In this document: in pieces, positions 20,268 through 32,206 of the stretch | How the letters are laid out: every line of letters begins with the position of its first letter | How positions within the stretch are numbered: position 1 is the first letter of the stretch | Assembly: GCA_030762895.1 (NCBI GenBank) | Contig: CM061062.1 | Coordinates: 285,444,397-285,508,396 of the forward strand | Origin: Sophora flavescens | Taxonomy: Eukaryota > Streptophyta > Magnoliopsida > Fabales > Fabaceae | Direction: 5' to 3' | DNA: 64,000 bases | Position numbers and translations under genes: made by a program | The notes under the pieces: model-generated | Databases searched by the model: none | Seen by the model: only the letters and a program-made list of their open reading frames with translations | What the model was told of the DNA's origin: nothing

Positions 20268-21531
20268 ATGGATTGTAGTTGGATGGTTAGTAGACACACA
20301 AGTGATGAGTATCAGAAAGGAGTGAAAAAGTTTCTAGAATTTGCTCAAAGAAATCTTCCTGATAGTAATGGAAAGTTTTGTTGTCCTTGTGTCAAATGTG
20401 TGAATATGAGGAAATGTGAAGTTAAGGAAATACGTACTCGTCTTATTTGTGAAGGGATTTGCAAGAATTATACAAGATGGATGTGGCATGGTGATGTCTT
20501 GTTAAACTAGCCAAGTGTGTCCCAAACTGAGGAAGTTGACGTAGTTATGGAGGATGATCGACTAGAGGACATGATCCGTGATACTGGACAGGAGTCTTTT
20601 CAGTGAGCACATGTATATGATACTTTGTGCAGTGATGCGGAGAAGCCTTTGTATCCGGGGTGCACTAATTATACACGGTTGTCGGCGGTGTTAAAATTGT
20701 TCAATGTGAAGGCAAGAAATGGGTTGAGTGATAAAAGCTTCACTGAATTGCTTGAGTTGTTGAAGAACATGCTTCCAAAAGGCAACACATTGCCGGATCG
20801 TAACTATGAGGCGAAGAAGGTACTTTGTTCGATGGTATGGAGTATAAGAAGATACATGCATACCCTAATGATTGCATATTGTATAGGGGTGTGTATGAAG
20901 GGTTGCACGATTGCCCCAAGTGTGGGATATCACGGTACAAAGTGAAGGATTGTGATTCTAGTTGTGATGTGATCACAAAGGGTCCTCCTGCGAAGGTGTT
21001 GTGGTATCTTCCAATAATTCCAAGGTTCAAGCGATTGTTCGCTTATGTAAACGACGCAAAGAACAATAGATGGCATGCAGATGATAGGAAACATGATAGA
21101 ATGGTTCACCATCTGGCTGATTCTGTGCAATGGGAGAGAATTGATAATTTGTTTTCGGATTTCGGAAATGAGCCAAGAAACCTTAAGCTTGGACTTGCTA
21201 CGGATGGAATGAATATGTATGGTACCTAAGTAGTATTCGTAGTTCATGGCCCGTTCTCCTCGTAATTTACAACCAACCTCTTTGGTTGTGCATGAAGCAC
21301 AAATACATGATGTTATCTATGATGATTTCGGGCCCAAAACAACCTGGAAATGACTTAGATGTTTGTCTAGGTCCCTTGATTGAAGACTTGAACAAGTTGT
21401 GGGTGGAGGGTGTTATGTAGTTCATGGCTATTCTAACGAGACTTTCAAGATGCGTGCCATGTTATTTTGCACCATCAATGACTTTCCAGCATACAGTAAC
21501 TTGTCTGGGTATAGTATCAAGGGACATAAAG
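20268..21531 (+). pseudogene. TNP2 transposase, N-terminal part (transposase-associated domain and core start)
   Basis: Starts at the ATG 20268 with MDCSWMVSRHTSDEYQKGV. FCCPCVKCVNMRKCEV follows, the Cys-rich transposase-associated domain. After a stop near 20509 comes the TNP2 core: LLKNMLPKGNTLPDRNYEAK, YPNDCILYRGVYEGLHDCPK, PAKVLWYLPIIPRFKRLF, RWHADDRKHDRMVHHLADSV and LGLATDGMNMYG. A frameshift near 20830 and stops (after HGDVLLN, and at YGT near 21227) break it. The frame is interrupted at 21531 within GHKACPIC by the LTR insertion. The product would have cut the CACTA ends. Confidence 0.88.
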
Positions 21532-21565
21532 TGTAACACCCCGATTTTTCTGTTCTTTAATATCA

Positions 21566-21601
<36 letters not shown>

Positions 21602-24600
21602 TTGGAGAAAACAAAATCATATCTAAAACCTACTCTCTTGTAGGAAGCTTTGGTTAAAATATGGGTTTAAAACTCAGACGGAAACCAGTCTGCATTTTTA
21701 ACTGACAGTATAATTTTATAGCGACAGAAAACCATAATTTGACCCGAAACTGAAATTTGTAGATTTTTTTATATTATGTCCATGAGGAATCCTACTTTCC
21801 AAATTTCTGATCAGAAATAAAATATTATGTTTATTCGAACGAATTTTGGTAAAAGTTCGGACGGAAAAATAGTCGGTGTTTTCACTGACAGTAAGATTTT
21901 AATGATTAGAAAATCTAATTTTGACTCGTGAATGAAATGGTTTATGTTTAAATCATATTTCCAACGAGTCTGGTTAGTTTGAAAATTTTCGATCGAAAAA
22001 CAGACACAAACCCTAATCGAGAAACCGACGGAGTCTGAAACGGAACTACAGAGACCTGTCAAGAGACCGGGACAACGAGTCATACATGATGACTCATGGA
22101 GGATGAGTCACCAAGAATTTATGAGCATTAAATGCTAGTAATAATTACTTTTAGGTAAAAAGACCAAAATACCCCCAAGCTTTCGCAGGTATTAACAAGA
22201 CACATCTACGCACTTTTAACCACTCGTTTTACATGGCTGTAAACCTCCCACATCTCCTCAATTTCGTGCATCCATATATACTCAACCATACCTATTTCAT
22301 TTTGCTTTCGTTTCATTATTTTCCTCTCAAAAACGGAAATCGGGTAAATGACGAAGCTGCGTACGGAATTTCCAGGAACCGCTAACGGATAGGATTGGTG
22401 ACCCATTGGTAAGTCACTATGTGTGGACCAAAATCAGCCGCACCTCCATCAAATTTGAGCCACATATTAGTAACCATGATTAGCCAAAATAACCTTAGTT
22501 AAGTTAACTATTAACTATGATTAATCATATATTAATTTAATATTCATAAAACCCATTATTTGGACTCTAAGGAACCAAACAAAGCCTAAATCTAAGACTA
22601 TATAAATTCTCAAAACCGAAGCTGCCCCTCCCCACTTCTCTTCATCTTCCTCACCAAGTTTTCTCAATTTTCTCTAAGTTACAAAACTCATAAGAACACC
22701 GAATCTCCACCAAAAATATGACCCTCTTCCTTTTTCAAACTCGAACAACTCTCAACATAAAAGTTGTTCCTATTTCTCTCTTATTTCCAACAAGCTAAAG
22801 ATCATCAAAAACGAATAAGTGTATTGGGAGATATGCTCAAAATACCGAAACTTCCCAGAATTCTCAGCAACACACGAAACAGAAGAAAGAAGGCCATTTT
22901 CACCCCTGTTATGATCCGAACCAAATGAAACCTTAAACATAAAAGTTGTTCCTTTTCTTCTTATATTTCTAACAAGACAAAGTTTGTGATTTTTGGATGA
23001 GTATACTGTGAGATACACTAACAAAACCATCACACCCTCAAGTTGTCCAGTTTTCAACTAAGTGAAGGTTGATCATTTTCTTCATTTCTTCAATCTTCAA
23101 GAGGTAAAACCTCATCACCTTACTTATCTAAGCTTTAATCTTCATTTATTTTACAATTTTATGCCATGATCATCATTTTAAATTCCTAGATCTAGAATCT
23201 TGTAAAATCTCTAGGAAATTGTAGAAAAATCCTATGATCATAAAACCAATTTCTATGATCTTCATATGACTTCTATTTTCATTATCCAAGAGATTGAAAA
23301 ATCTTGAGATCCCTAGCTAATTCTTTCTAACTTGGCCGAACCTATATGCAAGTGGGTTAGAATGATTTTCTTCATTCTTTAACTTGTTTTCATGTTGGTT
23401 GTTTATGGCTAGGTTTTGGTGGACAAAACCATGGCCTACTTTGCTTGGTTTATCTTGTGTTTGTTTGATCTTCAAGTAGTTTACAAGAGGTAAGGGGGTG
23501 ATTACCACTATCCTACCTTAAAGTAGATATGTTGATGGTTTACTTAGTGTTATTTAGTGTAAATGGTCTTATAAATTATAAGTATTTAAGTTGCATAAAT
23601 TATTGATTTATGTGTGTGTGATCCTCTTGGAGGATGTGGTTGATACTTGATTTTGATTCAATGATTGCTAATTGGATGCTTGATAGTTGTTTATTTGGTT
23701 TAACATGAAAAATGACCTAACATGATAATTTTTGGGCCATTCGGCCTTGACTGGTTATATGGGTTCCATGATGTGTTAAATTGTTTGAATAATTTTTATG
23801 AGAACTATATGAATATATAAGAATATATAAATTGGTTTGGATTGATTTGGATGTGTATGTTGGAAGTTATGAATTATTGAGTCCTTAGGGACTACATTGC
23901 AATTTCTGGGAATTTCAGTGGCTGCACTGAAATTCATGTTCTTGTATGTTAAGATTGTAGTCCTTGATGAGACAAAACCATAGAAATTGGTTTGGTGTTA
24001 ATTGGACTAATACATAAAAAGTTATAAGCTTTTTGGTGAAAAAGGACCTTTTTGCAATTATTGAAAAATATTTGGGGCAGAAAATTGATTTCTAGAAAAT
24101 TAGAGAGCAGCTGAAAAATATTTCTAAAGAAGTTGGTTTGGTGTGATTTGGAGTTATAAATAAAAAGTTATAAGGTTTTAAGTGAAAAAGGACTATTTTG
24201 TAATTAATGAAAGTTTATGGACTAAAATGCAATTTTCGGAAATTAAAGTAATTGGACAGTGAGAAACTGTTTTTCATACCTACCTAACTGTTCTAAAACT
24301 CCAAAACGATTTTTTGACTATTTGAGTTTAAAATGATTGAAAAAGGATTGACGCGATTTACAAACTTAACGACGTTGGGTCAAATTTTTAAGAATTTTGT
24401 ATAAATGGAGAGTAAGATGTAAATTCAATGTTTCAACATTTTCATATGAATATTATAACCTAGGAGAGTAATACATTTGAGGTGAAGAACCATGGAGAGT
24501 AATACATTTTCATATTTGTTTTATTGAAAGCCAAAGGAAAATGCTCAACTAGAAAAGTACAGAGAAATAAATAATTGGACCTATGTTCCAATCTCATAAT

Positions 24601-25980
24601 GTGCTAGGTTTTGTAATCAAGTATTTTAAGAAAACTTTGCACAAAGATGAAAGGTTACTTGAGACCTTCCGCTTGATGTTAAGAACATCTAGCATCTGAG
24701 AAAGCATGTGGAAAGAATTCCGATGGAATCTAGATGTCATCCGATGGAAAGACAAGAAGAACGCATTTTCCGGCAATTTTGCCTAAACACATAGTGAAAC
24801 TATGTTCTGTAAGGTCGTTGTGCCTAGGAGAAGAGCTAACAATTTAATGCGGGTGCGAATTTCATAAGGCCGATCTGGTTGATGCTTGGGGATGTCGGGG
24901 TTATGAAATACTCACATAGGCACAGTGGGTTGCTCCTCTGTGGCGTGGTGATCTGGCAATACACCGACATACTTGAATAGATGCTACATGTTTTCTGTTA
25001 GTGTAGGATGTTCCCGAAAAAGCCTATGACGTGCACGCCCTCTTCTATTGACACATTCTTTATTAACCAAGGCCGGTACCTCAGGAACAATCCTCCGAAC
25101 CACTCTCTCCGACTGTTCATAAAACCATGGTATAGGAATTCAGAGGTCATTCCCCAAGTCTTAGATGTCTTCTATCTAGGAAAGCGTGATGCTGTGGTCA
25201 TGTTTCTGTGAAACATTTTTGTTTTGTTATGAGTGTAGATATGATTGATAATTGTTAATTGTACGTACCTGAGAGTCGTACCACTGCATGTCTGCCTTAT
25301 GTTTAAGATAAATGGAAATCTCACCTCCTTATTTTTATATTGCCTATGTCAGCTGGCTATGTGCCTTATGTATTCTTTTGATGTGATTGTGATGTCAAGA
25401 TGTAGCTTGGCTGACACGTCGTAGAGATTGAGGTTCGAGCTTGTGGACGCTATGGTGGAATTTCTACAGGACGTCTTCCAAACTGTCGATGGCTCTTAGA
25501 TCATGTTTTTCCTTTTGGAAGAGGAAAAGGCCTAGTTTGAGAGTTACTATTGTAGTAACTCCAGTAGTGTCTTATGTGACGACGTAGGTAGTGGACTCAA
25601 ATAGAATTTCCACTATATTTCATCATTTGGGTTTATCCTCCTCACGGCGTTTGAGAAAAGATGGTCTTTTCTGTTATGGAGCTGCGACTCCAAGTATCTT
25701 ATATTTTAGAAGCTGCGTCTCCACATTTTTATGTTGAGTCTGTACATTCTATGATTTCTGTTTATGAGTTAGGTTGGGTATTATGTAAATGATTTTCGAA
25801 CTTATGATCCCAATTGTGATAATGGAATATTTGATTGTCCATTCATTTTAAACAAAGTAGTTATATTTACGACTTACGAAAAAGAAAAAATTACCCCATT
25901 CTTTTATAGCCAATTTTAATTAACTTACTTTTCGGCCTTAAAATGTCACCTACGATGTAGCGCCCGAGAAGGATGTTACA
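21532..25980 (+). mobile_element. 4.45-kb solo LTR-like insertion in the TNP2 gene
   Basis: Starts TGTAACACCCCG and ends GGATGTTACA, bracketed by TAAAG at 21527-21531 and 25981-25985. That is a clean 5-bp target duplication restoring the TNP2 codons on excision in silico. No gag or pol is detectable and no second copy of the ends occurs inside. It is best read as a solo LTR left by LTR-LTR recombination of an element with very long LTRs, or as a non-autonomous relic. It contains diverged tandem duplications (about 21680 against 21855; 22690 against 22900; 24000 against 24140) and a short (TA)n near 21566-21597. Confidence 0.78.
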
Positions 25981-25985
25981 TAAAG

Positions 25986-27900
25986 CATGCCCTATATGCG
26001 AAGAAGGCACATGCTTCACTCAACTGAAGCATAGGAGGAAGACAATTTACCTTGGGCATCGGATATTTCTCAGTCGTGATCACCCATATGGTAGATTGAA
26101 AAAAGCTTTTAACGGATGCTGGGACAATGAACTTGCTCCGCTGGCCTTAAATGGAGAACAATTTTATCAACGGGTGAAGGACGTCAATGTTATCCTCGGA
26201 AAGACTTAGAAGAAGGCTACTGAGAAAAATATATGGAAGAAGAGGTCTATATTCTTTGATCTTCCATATTGGTGCAAACTTGATGTCAGACATTGTATTG
26301 ATGTGATGCATGTGGAGACAAATGTGTGTGATAGTGTAACCGGGACGCTTCTCAACATTCAGGGCAAGACAAAGGATGGTGTGAATGCTCGTCTAGATTT
26401 GGTTGTGATGGGTATACGAGAGCAGTTAGCTCCACGGTCAAAGGATGGTAAGCCGACATATTTACCTCCAGCATGTCAATCTTTGTCAAAAAATGAGAGA
26501 ATGAGTTTTTGTGAGTGTGTACGGACGTCAAAGTGCCATAGGGTTACTGTTCAAATTTCAAGAGGCTTGTCTCAATGAGCGATATGAAATTAGTTGGCTT
26601 AAAGCCTCGTGATTGCCACATCTTGATGCAGCAACTACTACCCGTGGCTATTCGTGATTGTTCTTCTAGAAATGTTAGACATGCCATAACTAGGTTGTGC
26701 TCATTCTACAATGCTATATATAGCAAAGTCGTTGATCCTGGGAAGTTGGATGAGTTGGAAAAAGAGGCTGCCATTATCTTGTGCCAATTGGAGATGTATT
26801 TTCCTCCTTCGTTTTTTGACATCATGGTTCACTTAATTGTTCATCTAGTGAGGGAGATTAGATTGTGTGGCCCTGTTTATTTAACGTGGATGTACCTAGT
26901 TAAGCGATACATGAAGATCTTGAAAGGGTATGTGAAGAATCCCCAACGTCCAGAAGCATCTATTGGTCAAAGGTACGTTGCAGAAGAAGCATGAGTTTTG
27001 TTCAGACTACCTTTCTGAAACGGAACCTATAGGGATTCCTAAGTCTTGTCATGAGGGAAGATGTGAAGGTAAGGGTACATGAGGTGAAACTATTATGGGC
27101 AAGGGTCGAGAGGAAGTGCTTCAAGCACATTTGTATATATTGAATAACACTGGTGAAGTTCAACCTTACTTATGTGACCACAAAAGGAAAGTCAAGGAAG
27201 AAAACCCTCGAATGAATGAAAAGTGGTTGTTGAACAAGCATAATAAGACTTTCTTACAATGGTTTAAAGAATAAATTATGAAGGATGGTAGTACTGCTTG
27301 TGATACATTAAAATGGCTAGCACGTGAGCCTAACTTTAATGTCATATGTTGGGGCGGTTACGACATCAATTAGTTTTCCTTTTATACAAAGTCCCAGGAT
27401 GACAAGAGTACCATGCAAAATAGTGGGGTCATGATCATGGCTGAATCCATGCACTTCTTTAGTTCGAAAGATGCAAACCCCATTATGGCACCCGACTCTT
27501 ACTTTGGAGTCATTGAAAAAATTTGGGAGGTCGTTTACACTAAATTTTCAGTGGCAGTTTTTAAATGTAAGTGGGTTGACATTAAAAGTGGTGTACAAAC
27601 CAATGAATTAGGATTTACATTGGTAGACCTTAACAAGGTTGGTCATACGGAAGAGCCTTTCGTAATGGCTTCCCAAGCAAAACAAGTGTTTTATATTAAT
27701 GATCCTTTTAACAAAAGGTGGTTAGTGGTTCTCCAAGGAAAAAAATGCATAATGGTAGTGATGAAAATCAAGATTCAACTCTTGATATACCTGAGACTCC
27801 TTCTTTATCATCATGGATGCCTACTTTCATTAAGGAAAATGTAGTGGACGATGTACTTGCCACTCGTGATGATCATAATGAAGGGATATTGATCTAAACT
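25986..27900 (+). pseudogene. TNP2 transposase C-terminal part with DUF4218 and DUF4216 regions
   Basis: Resumes at CPICEEGTCFTQLKHRRKT, then IYLGHRIFLSRDHPYGRLKK and WCKLDVRHCIDVMHVETNVC. From 26575 the DUF4218 block follows (GLKPRDCHILMQQLLPVAIR, LCSFYNAIYSKVVDPGKLDE, LEMYFPPSFFDIMVHLIVHL). The last block is a DUF4216-like region at 27413-27750 (YFGVIEKIWEV, VAVFKCKWVDIKSGV, TLVDLNKVGHTEEPFVMASQ, QVFYINDPFNKRWLVVL). Several stops separate the blocks (near 26207, 26577, 26994, 27271 and 27371). This is the standard domain order of plant CACTA transposases. Confidence 0.87.
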
Positions 27901-28211
27901 TGACCATAGTGTAAGTTATGCATGTTTTTTTTTTGTTGCCCCATAGTGTAATTTATGTTTTTTTAGGTATCCATGTTAATGAATTATTTTTTGTTTTTGT
28001 TGGTGATTTAATTTAATTAATGTTGAATCTATTTGAACTAGTGCAGGCTTTGGCAGAACAGATTTGATGGAGCGCGAATATAGACTTTGAGCACGATGCA
28101 TAGATTTATGTTTTAGGTACTTAGAACATATATTATTAGTTTGTGTTGTAATAGATCATGACTTAGTTAGCTTGATCAATTTTGGTTGTATATATGCTTT
28201 CTTATTGTAAG

Positions 28212-28212
<1 letters not shown>

Positions 28213-28254
<42 letters not shown>
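28213..28254. repeat. (TG)n(TA)n microsatellite
   Basis: About 31 bases of alternating TG followed by about 11 of TA, inside the 3' non-coding part of the CACTA element. Confidence 0.95.
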
Positions 28255-28255
<1 letters not shown>

Positions 28256-28439
28256 AGCATGTTTAAAATCGCTATTTATTTATTTTCTGCCATCTGGTCT
28301 AAATTTTGGATGATCTTAGTTAGCTTCACTGTGTGTATCTTTAAATTTTAGCAGGTGCATCTAGATGCTTCTATGTATGTATCTATGAATTATTATGGTG
28401 CAGTAACTAAAAGCAAACCAATTTTTAAAAAAAAAATCT

Positions 28440-28665
28440 CTTGTAACAACGGTTTTAAACAGAACCGCTGTTAGAAGTTAACTTGTAACATGATTTGATC
28501 AGACAATCCGCTACTTTTAAATGTGGTTTTCCATAGAACCGATGTTACAGGTTAACCTGTAATAGCGGTTGGAAAACCGACGATACAAGTTAAACTTGTA
28601 ACATCGGTTAAATTAACGTCACCTTCGAAACCGACATACAAGTCAATTTTAACCGCTGTAAAAAG
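28440..28665. repeat. Right subterminal repeat array of the CACTA element
   Basis: Dyads such as TTGTAACAACGGTTTT ... AACCGCTGTTAG and TTGTAACATCGGTT in inverse orientation to the left array, running into the terminus TTCCTGCACTAGTG. Confidence 0.85.
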
Positions 28666-28849
28666 TGCTTCCTGCACTAGTGACAACTTTTTTCAATACA
28701 ACACACTTTTTAAAAAAATTGTAATATCCCCAAAATACCGACAACTATCTTCATACACACATAACCTATATTCTTAAAAAATGCACCACACTCATCTTCT
28801 TCCTCTTTCCCTCTTCTCTCAATCCTCACCCTCACCCATTCAATAACGC

Positions 28850-29110
28850 ACAATCTCTCCTTCTCCCAAAAATTTATCATCCCATCAGAAGACCCTGAAT
28901 AGAGGAAGTAATGGTTAAACGAGGAACTCAATGCTAGTGTGTTCACAGGGGAAGGTTGGAACTTGAGGTCATTGTGAGGGTATGTAAGTCACGTGTGTAT
29001 ACCCTTTTCGATAATTTCACCGACCCATCAGAGGAACAAGTGAAAAAGACAACCATTATCTTGGTTAACCAAGATATCACTGATATGATAAAGTGCCTCT
29101 TCAGTGTACC
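28850..29110 (-). pseudogene. Captured WD40-repeat gene fragment inside the Pack-MULE
   Basis: The minus strand reads TCSSDGSVKL and RVYTRDLHTLTMTSSSNLP, then, one frame over, VNTLALSSSFNHYFLYSGSS followed by DGMINFWEKERL. Two consecutive GH-WD-like blades with SSDGxVKL and SSDGMINFWE are the pattern of plant WD40 proteins of the JINGUBANG-like kind. A one-base frameshift separates the blades, and the expected Trp of the first blade (VKLW) is Ser. There is no start, stop or other blade, and the fragment abuts both MULE terminal repeats, so it is captured cargo rather than a host gene. Confidence 0.72.
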
Positions 29111-29787
29111 AGAAGTTAATTTCCGATCAGAAATGATAAATGAACCCAAAACTTGACATCAACATCGTATGCCCCTTTATTTTTGTGTGGTATTCTTGAA
29201 ATGCGTGTATACAAATATGATAAAAGTATGTAAGAGATAGAAACAAAAACATACGGTATCACATACGATGTCAAAATTTTGTGTTCAAATAACACAACTC
29301 ATTTCCGATATGCTATAAAGTGGCTACGGGAAATACATTTCCGATAGTGTACAATAAAGGTACCGGAAGTTTATTTCCGGAAGGTAACAAAAACTAGATA
29401 ATGTACCAGATTTTGAATTTTGGTATGTAAAAAATAGTATACAAAAAATAAACTTTCAGAAGTATGAAATTGCAAACAGCTATGTACCTGAACACAAGGA
29501 AACGCGGAATGGAAGAATTTGTTCAAGGGAGGAAGTTATTCAAAGGGAAAGAATGAAAAAGAGGAAAAATAACCTATCAAAGGGAGGTTATTGAATGGGT
29601 GGGGGTGAGGAGGGAGAAGAGGGAAAAAGGAAGAAGAATGGAGTGGTGTATTTTTTATTTTTACCACAATACAGGTTATGGGGGTATCAAGATAGTTGGG
29701 GGGTATTTTGGAGATATTGCAATTTTTCTAAAACATTGTGGTGTATTAGAAAAAATTGTGGTGTAAAAATCAATTCCCAATTCTTTT

Positions 29788-30254
29788 ATCTACCTGGACC
29801 ATTGTTGGGAGTGTAGACGTTGGACCTGGATTGATTGTAGTCATAATTTTCTGCATTCACTACATTCAGTAAGTCGGAACCATTTGATGAAGATTGAATG
29901 GTTCACATTTTAAACTCAATGTTCTGGCCTAGAGATCAGTACTCGAAAGCACTAGTAAGTAAGTATGTGTGTGTGAATTGCCTGAGTCCTTTTCGTCTTC
30001 CTCTTCCCTTATATAGTCGTCCCTTCCTACCGTTATGCCTTATCAAGTACGAGTATAACTCCTACTGACTGAGGATTAAATAGTCGCCTAAGTATTAAGG
30101 CCGCCTAGCCCTCTTGAATGTGTGCGTTTAACTTGGCCTATTATTCGTTTGTTAAGGTGGCATACCCCTCTTGAAAATATGTATGTTATACTTAGTCTAT
30201 CTCATACGTGGTAGATTTGTATTTGGGCCTTTCCTGGCCTAGCATACTCAGGTG
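29788..30254 (-). other. Unassigned sequence with a minus-strand TATA motif
   Basis: No coding. On the minus strand GACTATATAAGGGAAGAGG (about 30005-30023) looks like an LTR or gene promoter. No partner structure was found. Confidence 0.3.
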
Positions 30255-30259
30255 GACTA

Positions 30260-32201
30260 TGAAATAGCACAAAGAAACACTAGAAGGGGGTTGAATAGTA
30301 TTTTCACAAAAGAAGGTTTTCTAGCACAATTCAGAACAAGTGCAGATTAAACGCTTTACACAAACGTCTGTTCTGCAAAGTAAAATACTTATAACTATTG
30401 CAAACACTCTCTAGAGGTTAGTAACGGTAAATTAAGAACAATAATTAAAGGATTAAGAGAAGGAAAGTATACTCAGAGATTTATCCAGGTTCGCCACAAA
30501 CTTTGGGCTACATCCAATCGTCGGCTTCACCAAGTTTTTCCACTATAACTAATCAAGTCACAAACAAGTATTATTTGTACACCTAAGCTCTTCAGGCTCC
30601 AAAGCAAGTATTCTTTTACCAAGTCTCTTAAGGCTCTATAGGAAATGATATTTGAGTGAAGCAATAGTTTCAAGATTACAAAATTGCAAATCAACCAATT
30701 AATACTTCAAAGAGTGAATAAGGTTTAAGAACATGTATGATTGCAGAGATTGATCGTCTCTAAATGATTTTCGGTTGAGATAAGAATATCAGAGTTTTTG
30801 AGAAAGTATGTAGCTTTCTGTGAATGATTTATTTGGTTATCTCTGTCTTGTATTCTATGTTCTCTATTCTCTATCCTCTATGTTCAACTAATCTTCTTGG
30901 TCATCTTTTTATACCCAACTGAGAAAGATCCGTTGAGAGCCATTCTTCAGTCATCAGGCATCTTCCTTTTGTTCTCTGGATATAAAATAGTCGTTCTGAC
31001 TTGCATTTAATGTTTGCGAATCTTTGGAGAGATTTGTTGACCAGAGATCTGAGCGTAGTTGCTTTTCTGGCTTCGGCAATGCAACTTTCCTCATTTGTGC
31101 AACATTGAGAAAGGCTCAAAGAAAGGTGCTCTAAGCATATTGCGAGAAAGAGAGACATAGCAGAGACTTTATGTTTTCTACCTTTTGTACCTTCTTGGGA
31201 AATATGAATATTAGTATTATATTCTATTGATAGCTTGGTTCCATTCTTTGATAAATCACCTTCCTTAAAATCTCGGAATAAAACTTCAAACATTTTTCTT
31301 CCTTTGACGCTCCTGAGTAACAAAGGTTGTAATAATTTACTCGGATGCTTCCTTTAGAGTATACTTCAATATCTGATCAGTTCCTCAGACGCTTTCTTTG
31401 TACTTGATAGCTCTTGTAGATCTTCAGACGCTTTCTTTGTTCTTGCCAGTTCTGACAGATATTCAGACGCTTTCTGCTTGATGTCTACTTTATGGACACT
31501 TTGAAGGGATTGAATGGTTAGGCTGTCACTTGATATTGTCTTGAGTTAGTCTTCAATCGTTCTTCAGGGAATTGCATATTTGGCTTTGTAATCTTTCTTA
31601 GAAACTTGTTGAGAACATTCTTGATGCAGCTTCTATTAGTTATTGATTTTTGCAGTCTTGGTGTTATTCACAACAAGAATTTCTGTATAATCCTTGTTTG
31701 CTCGAGACATAGTAGATTTGAGTCTTCATTCTTCAAGGAGATCTTTGGTCTGAATAGGATCTGTAGTAACAGACTTATAGCTTTATCTCCAGCTTTTGAT
31801 CTAATCTTCAGATGCATTTGTCTTTCGAGCTTTGGCTGTGATCAACAAGGCTTTTCTTGAATTTAAACTAACTTGCTTCTTTATCTTCAAGAGATCTTAT
31901 GATTGAATCTATTATTGGACAACTAAACTGAGCTTCGGCCTTTTGGTAACTAATCAGACGCTTTGCTTCGATTGATCTTTAGATTTTAAGTGCCAGACGC
32001 ATAGATTGCACTTTGTTCTTCCATGCTTTATTTGATATATACTTATACTGTCCATCCTGCACATATCAAGTAAAGGGTTAGCAGTACTCAGACAGATCAA
32101 TTAAATTCATTTGCTTAATGTTTGGATTCATCAAAACACAAGGGTCATTTTGATATAGATTCAGAAGCTTGACACAGAGTCAGGCACTTTATGACTTAAC
32201 A
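30260..32201 (-). mobile_element. Solo LTR of 1.94 kb
   Basis: Begins TGAAATAGCAC and ends CTTAACA on the plus strand, bracketed by GACTA (30255-30259 and 32202-32206). TG...CA ends plus a 5-bp duplication define an LTR, and no internal region or second LTR is present. The phrase AACACTAGAAGGGGGTTGAA near the left end and repeated CAGACGCTTTCTTTG units (31387, 31429, 31463) resemble long copia LTRs of the SIRE/Maximus type, a tentative assignment from memory. The minus strand is the likely sense. A 140-codon minus-strand open frame at 30901-31323 has no recognisable domain. Confidence 0.78.
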
Positions 32202-32206
32202 GACTA

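Larger units (their letters stand above)
19449..28682 (+). mobile_element. CACTA (En/Spm) transposon inserted in the MULE terminal repeat
   Basis: The termini are CACTAGTG at 19449 and its palindromic counterpart CACTAGTG ending at 28682. They are flanked by 3-bp duplications ACA (19446-19448 and 28683-28685). Subterminal AACCGATGTTAC-type arrays lie at 19480-19720 and 28440-28665. The interior encodes a decayed TNP2 transposase with the transposase-associated, DUF4218 and DUF4216 regions. The 9234-bp length includes a 4449-bp LTR insertion plus its 5-bp duplication, so the element itself is about 4.8 kb. The second CACTA gene is missing. It is non-autonomous now. Confidence 0.93.
19427..29778. 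mobile_element. Pack-MULE (Mutator-like) with WD40 cargo, split by a CACTA element
   Basis: The left end GGGTGTTGCTTTGTACACCA (19427) and the right end, read inversely from 29778 (GGGAATTGATTTTTACACCA), form long terminal inverted repeats of roughly 185-190 bp. Perfect 9-bp direct repeats AATTCTTTT lie immediately outside (19418-19426 and 29779-29787), the Mutator signature. The left repeat is interrupted after 22 bases by the CACTA element 19449-28682 and resumes at 28686 to about 28846. The right repeat is about 29587-29778. Removing the insertion leaves about 1115 bp. There is no transposase; the interior carries a host WD40 fragment, which makes it a Pack-MULE. Confidence 0.9.

Noticed and set aside
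22690..23060. Repeated AAAAGTTGTTCC phrases as LTRs of a small element inside the solo LTR
   Set aside because: The copies are diverged tandem duplications without TG...CA ends or target duplications.
30901..31323. 140-codon minus-strand frame in the solo LTR
   Set aside because: Lies inside an LTR with clear ends and TSD; no domain.
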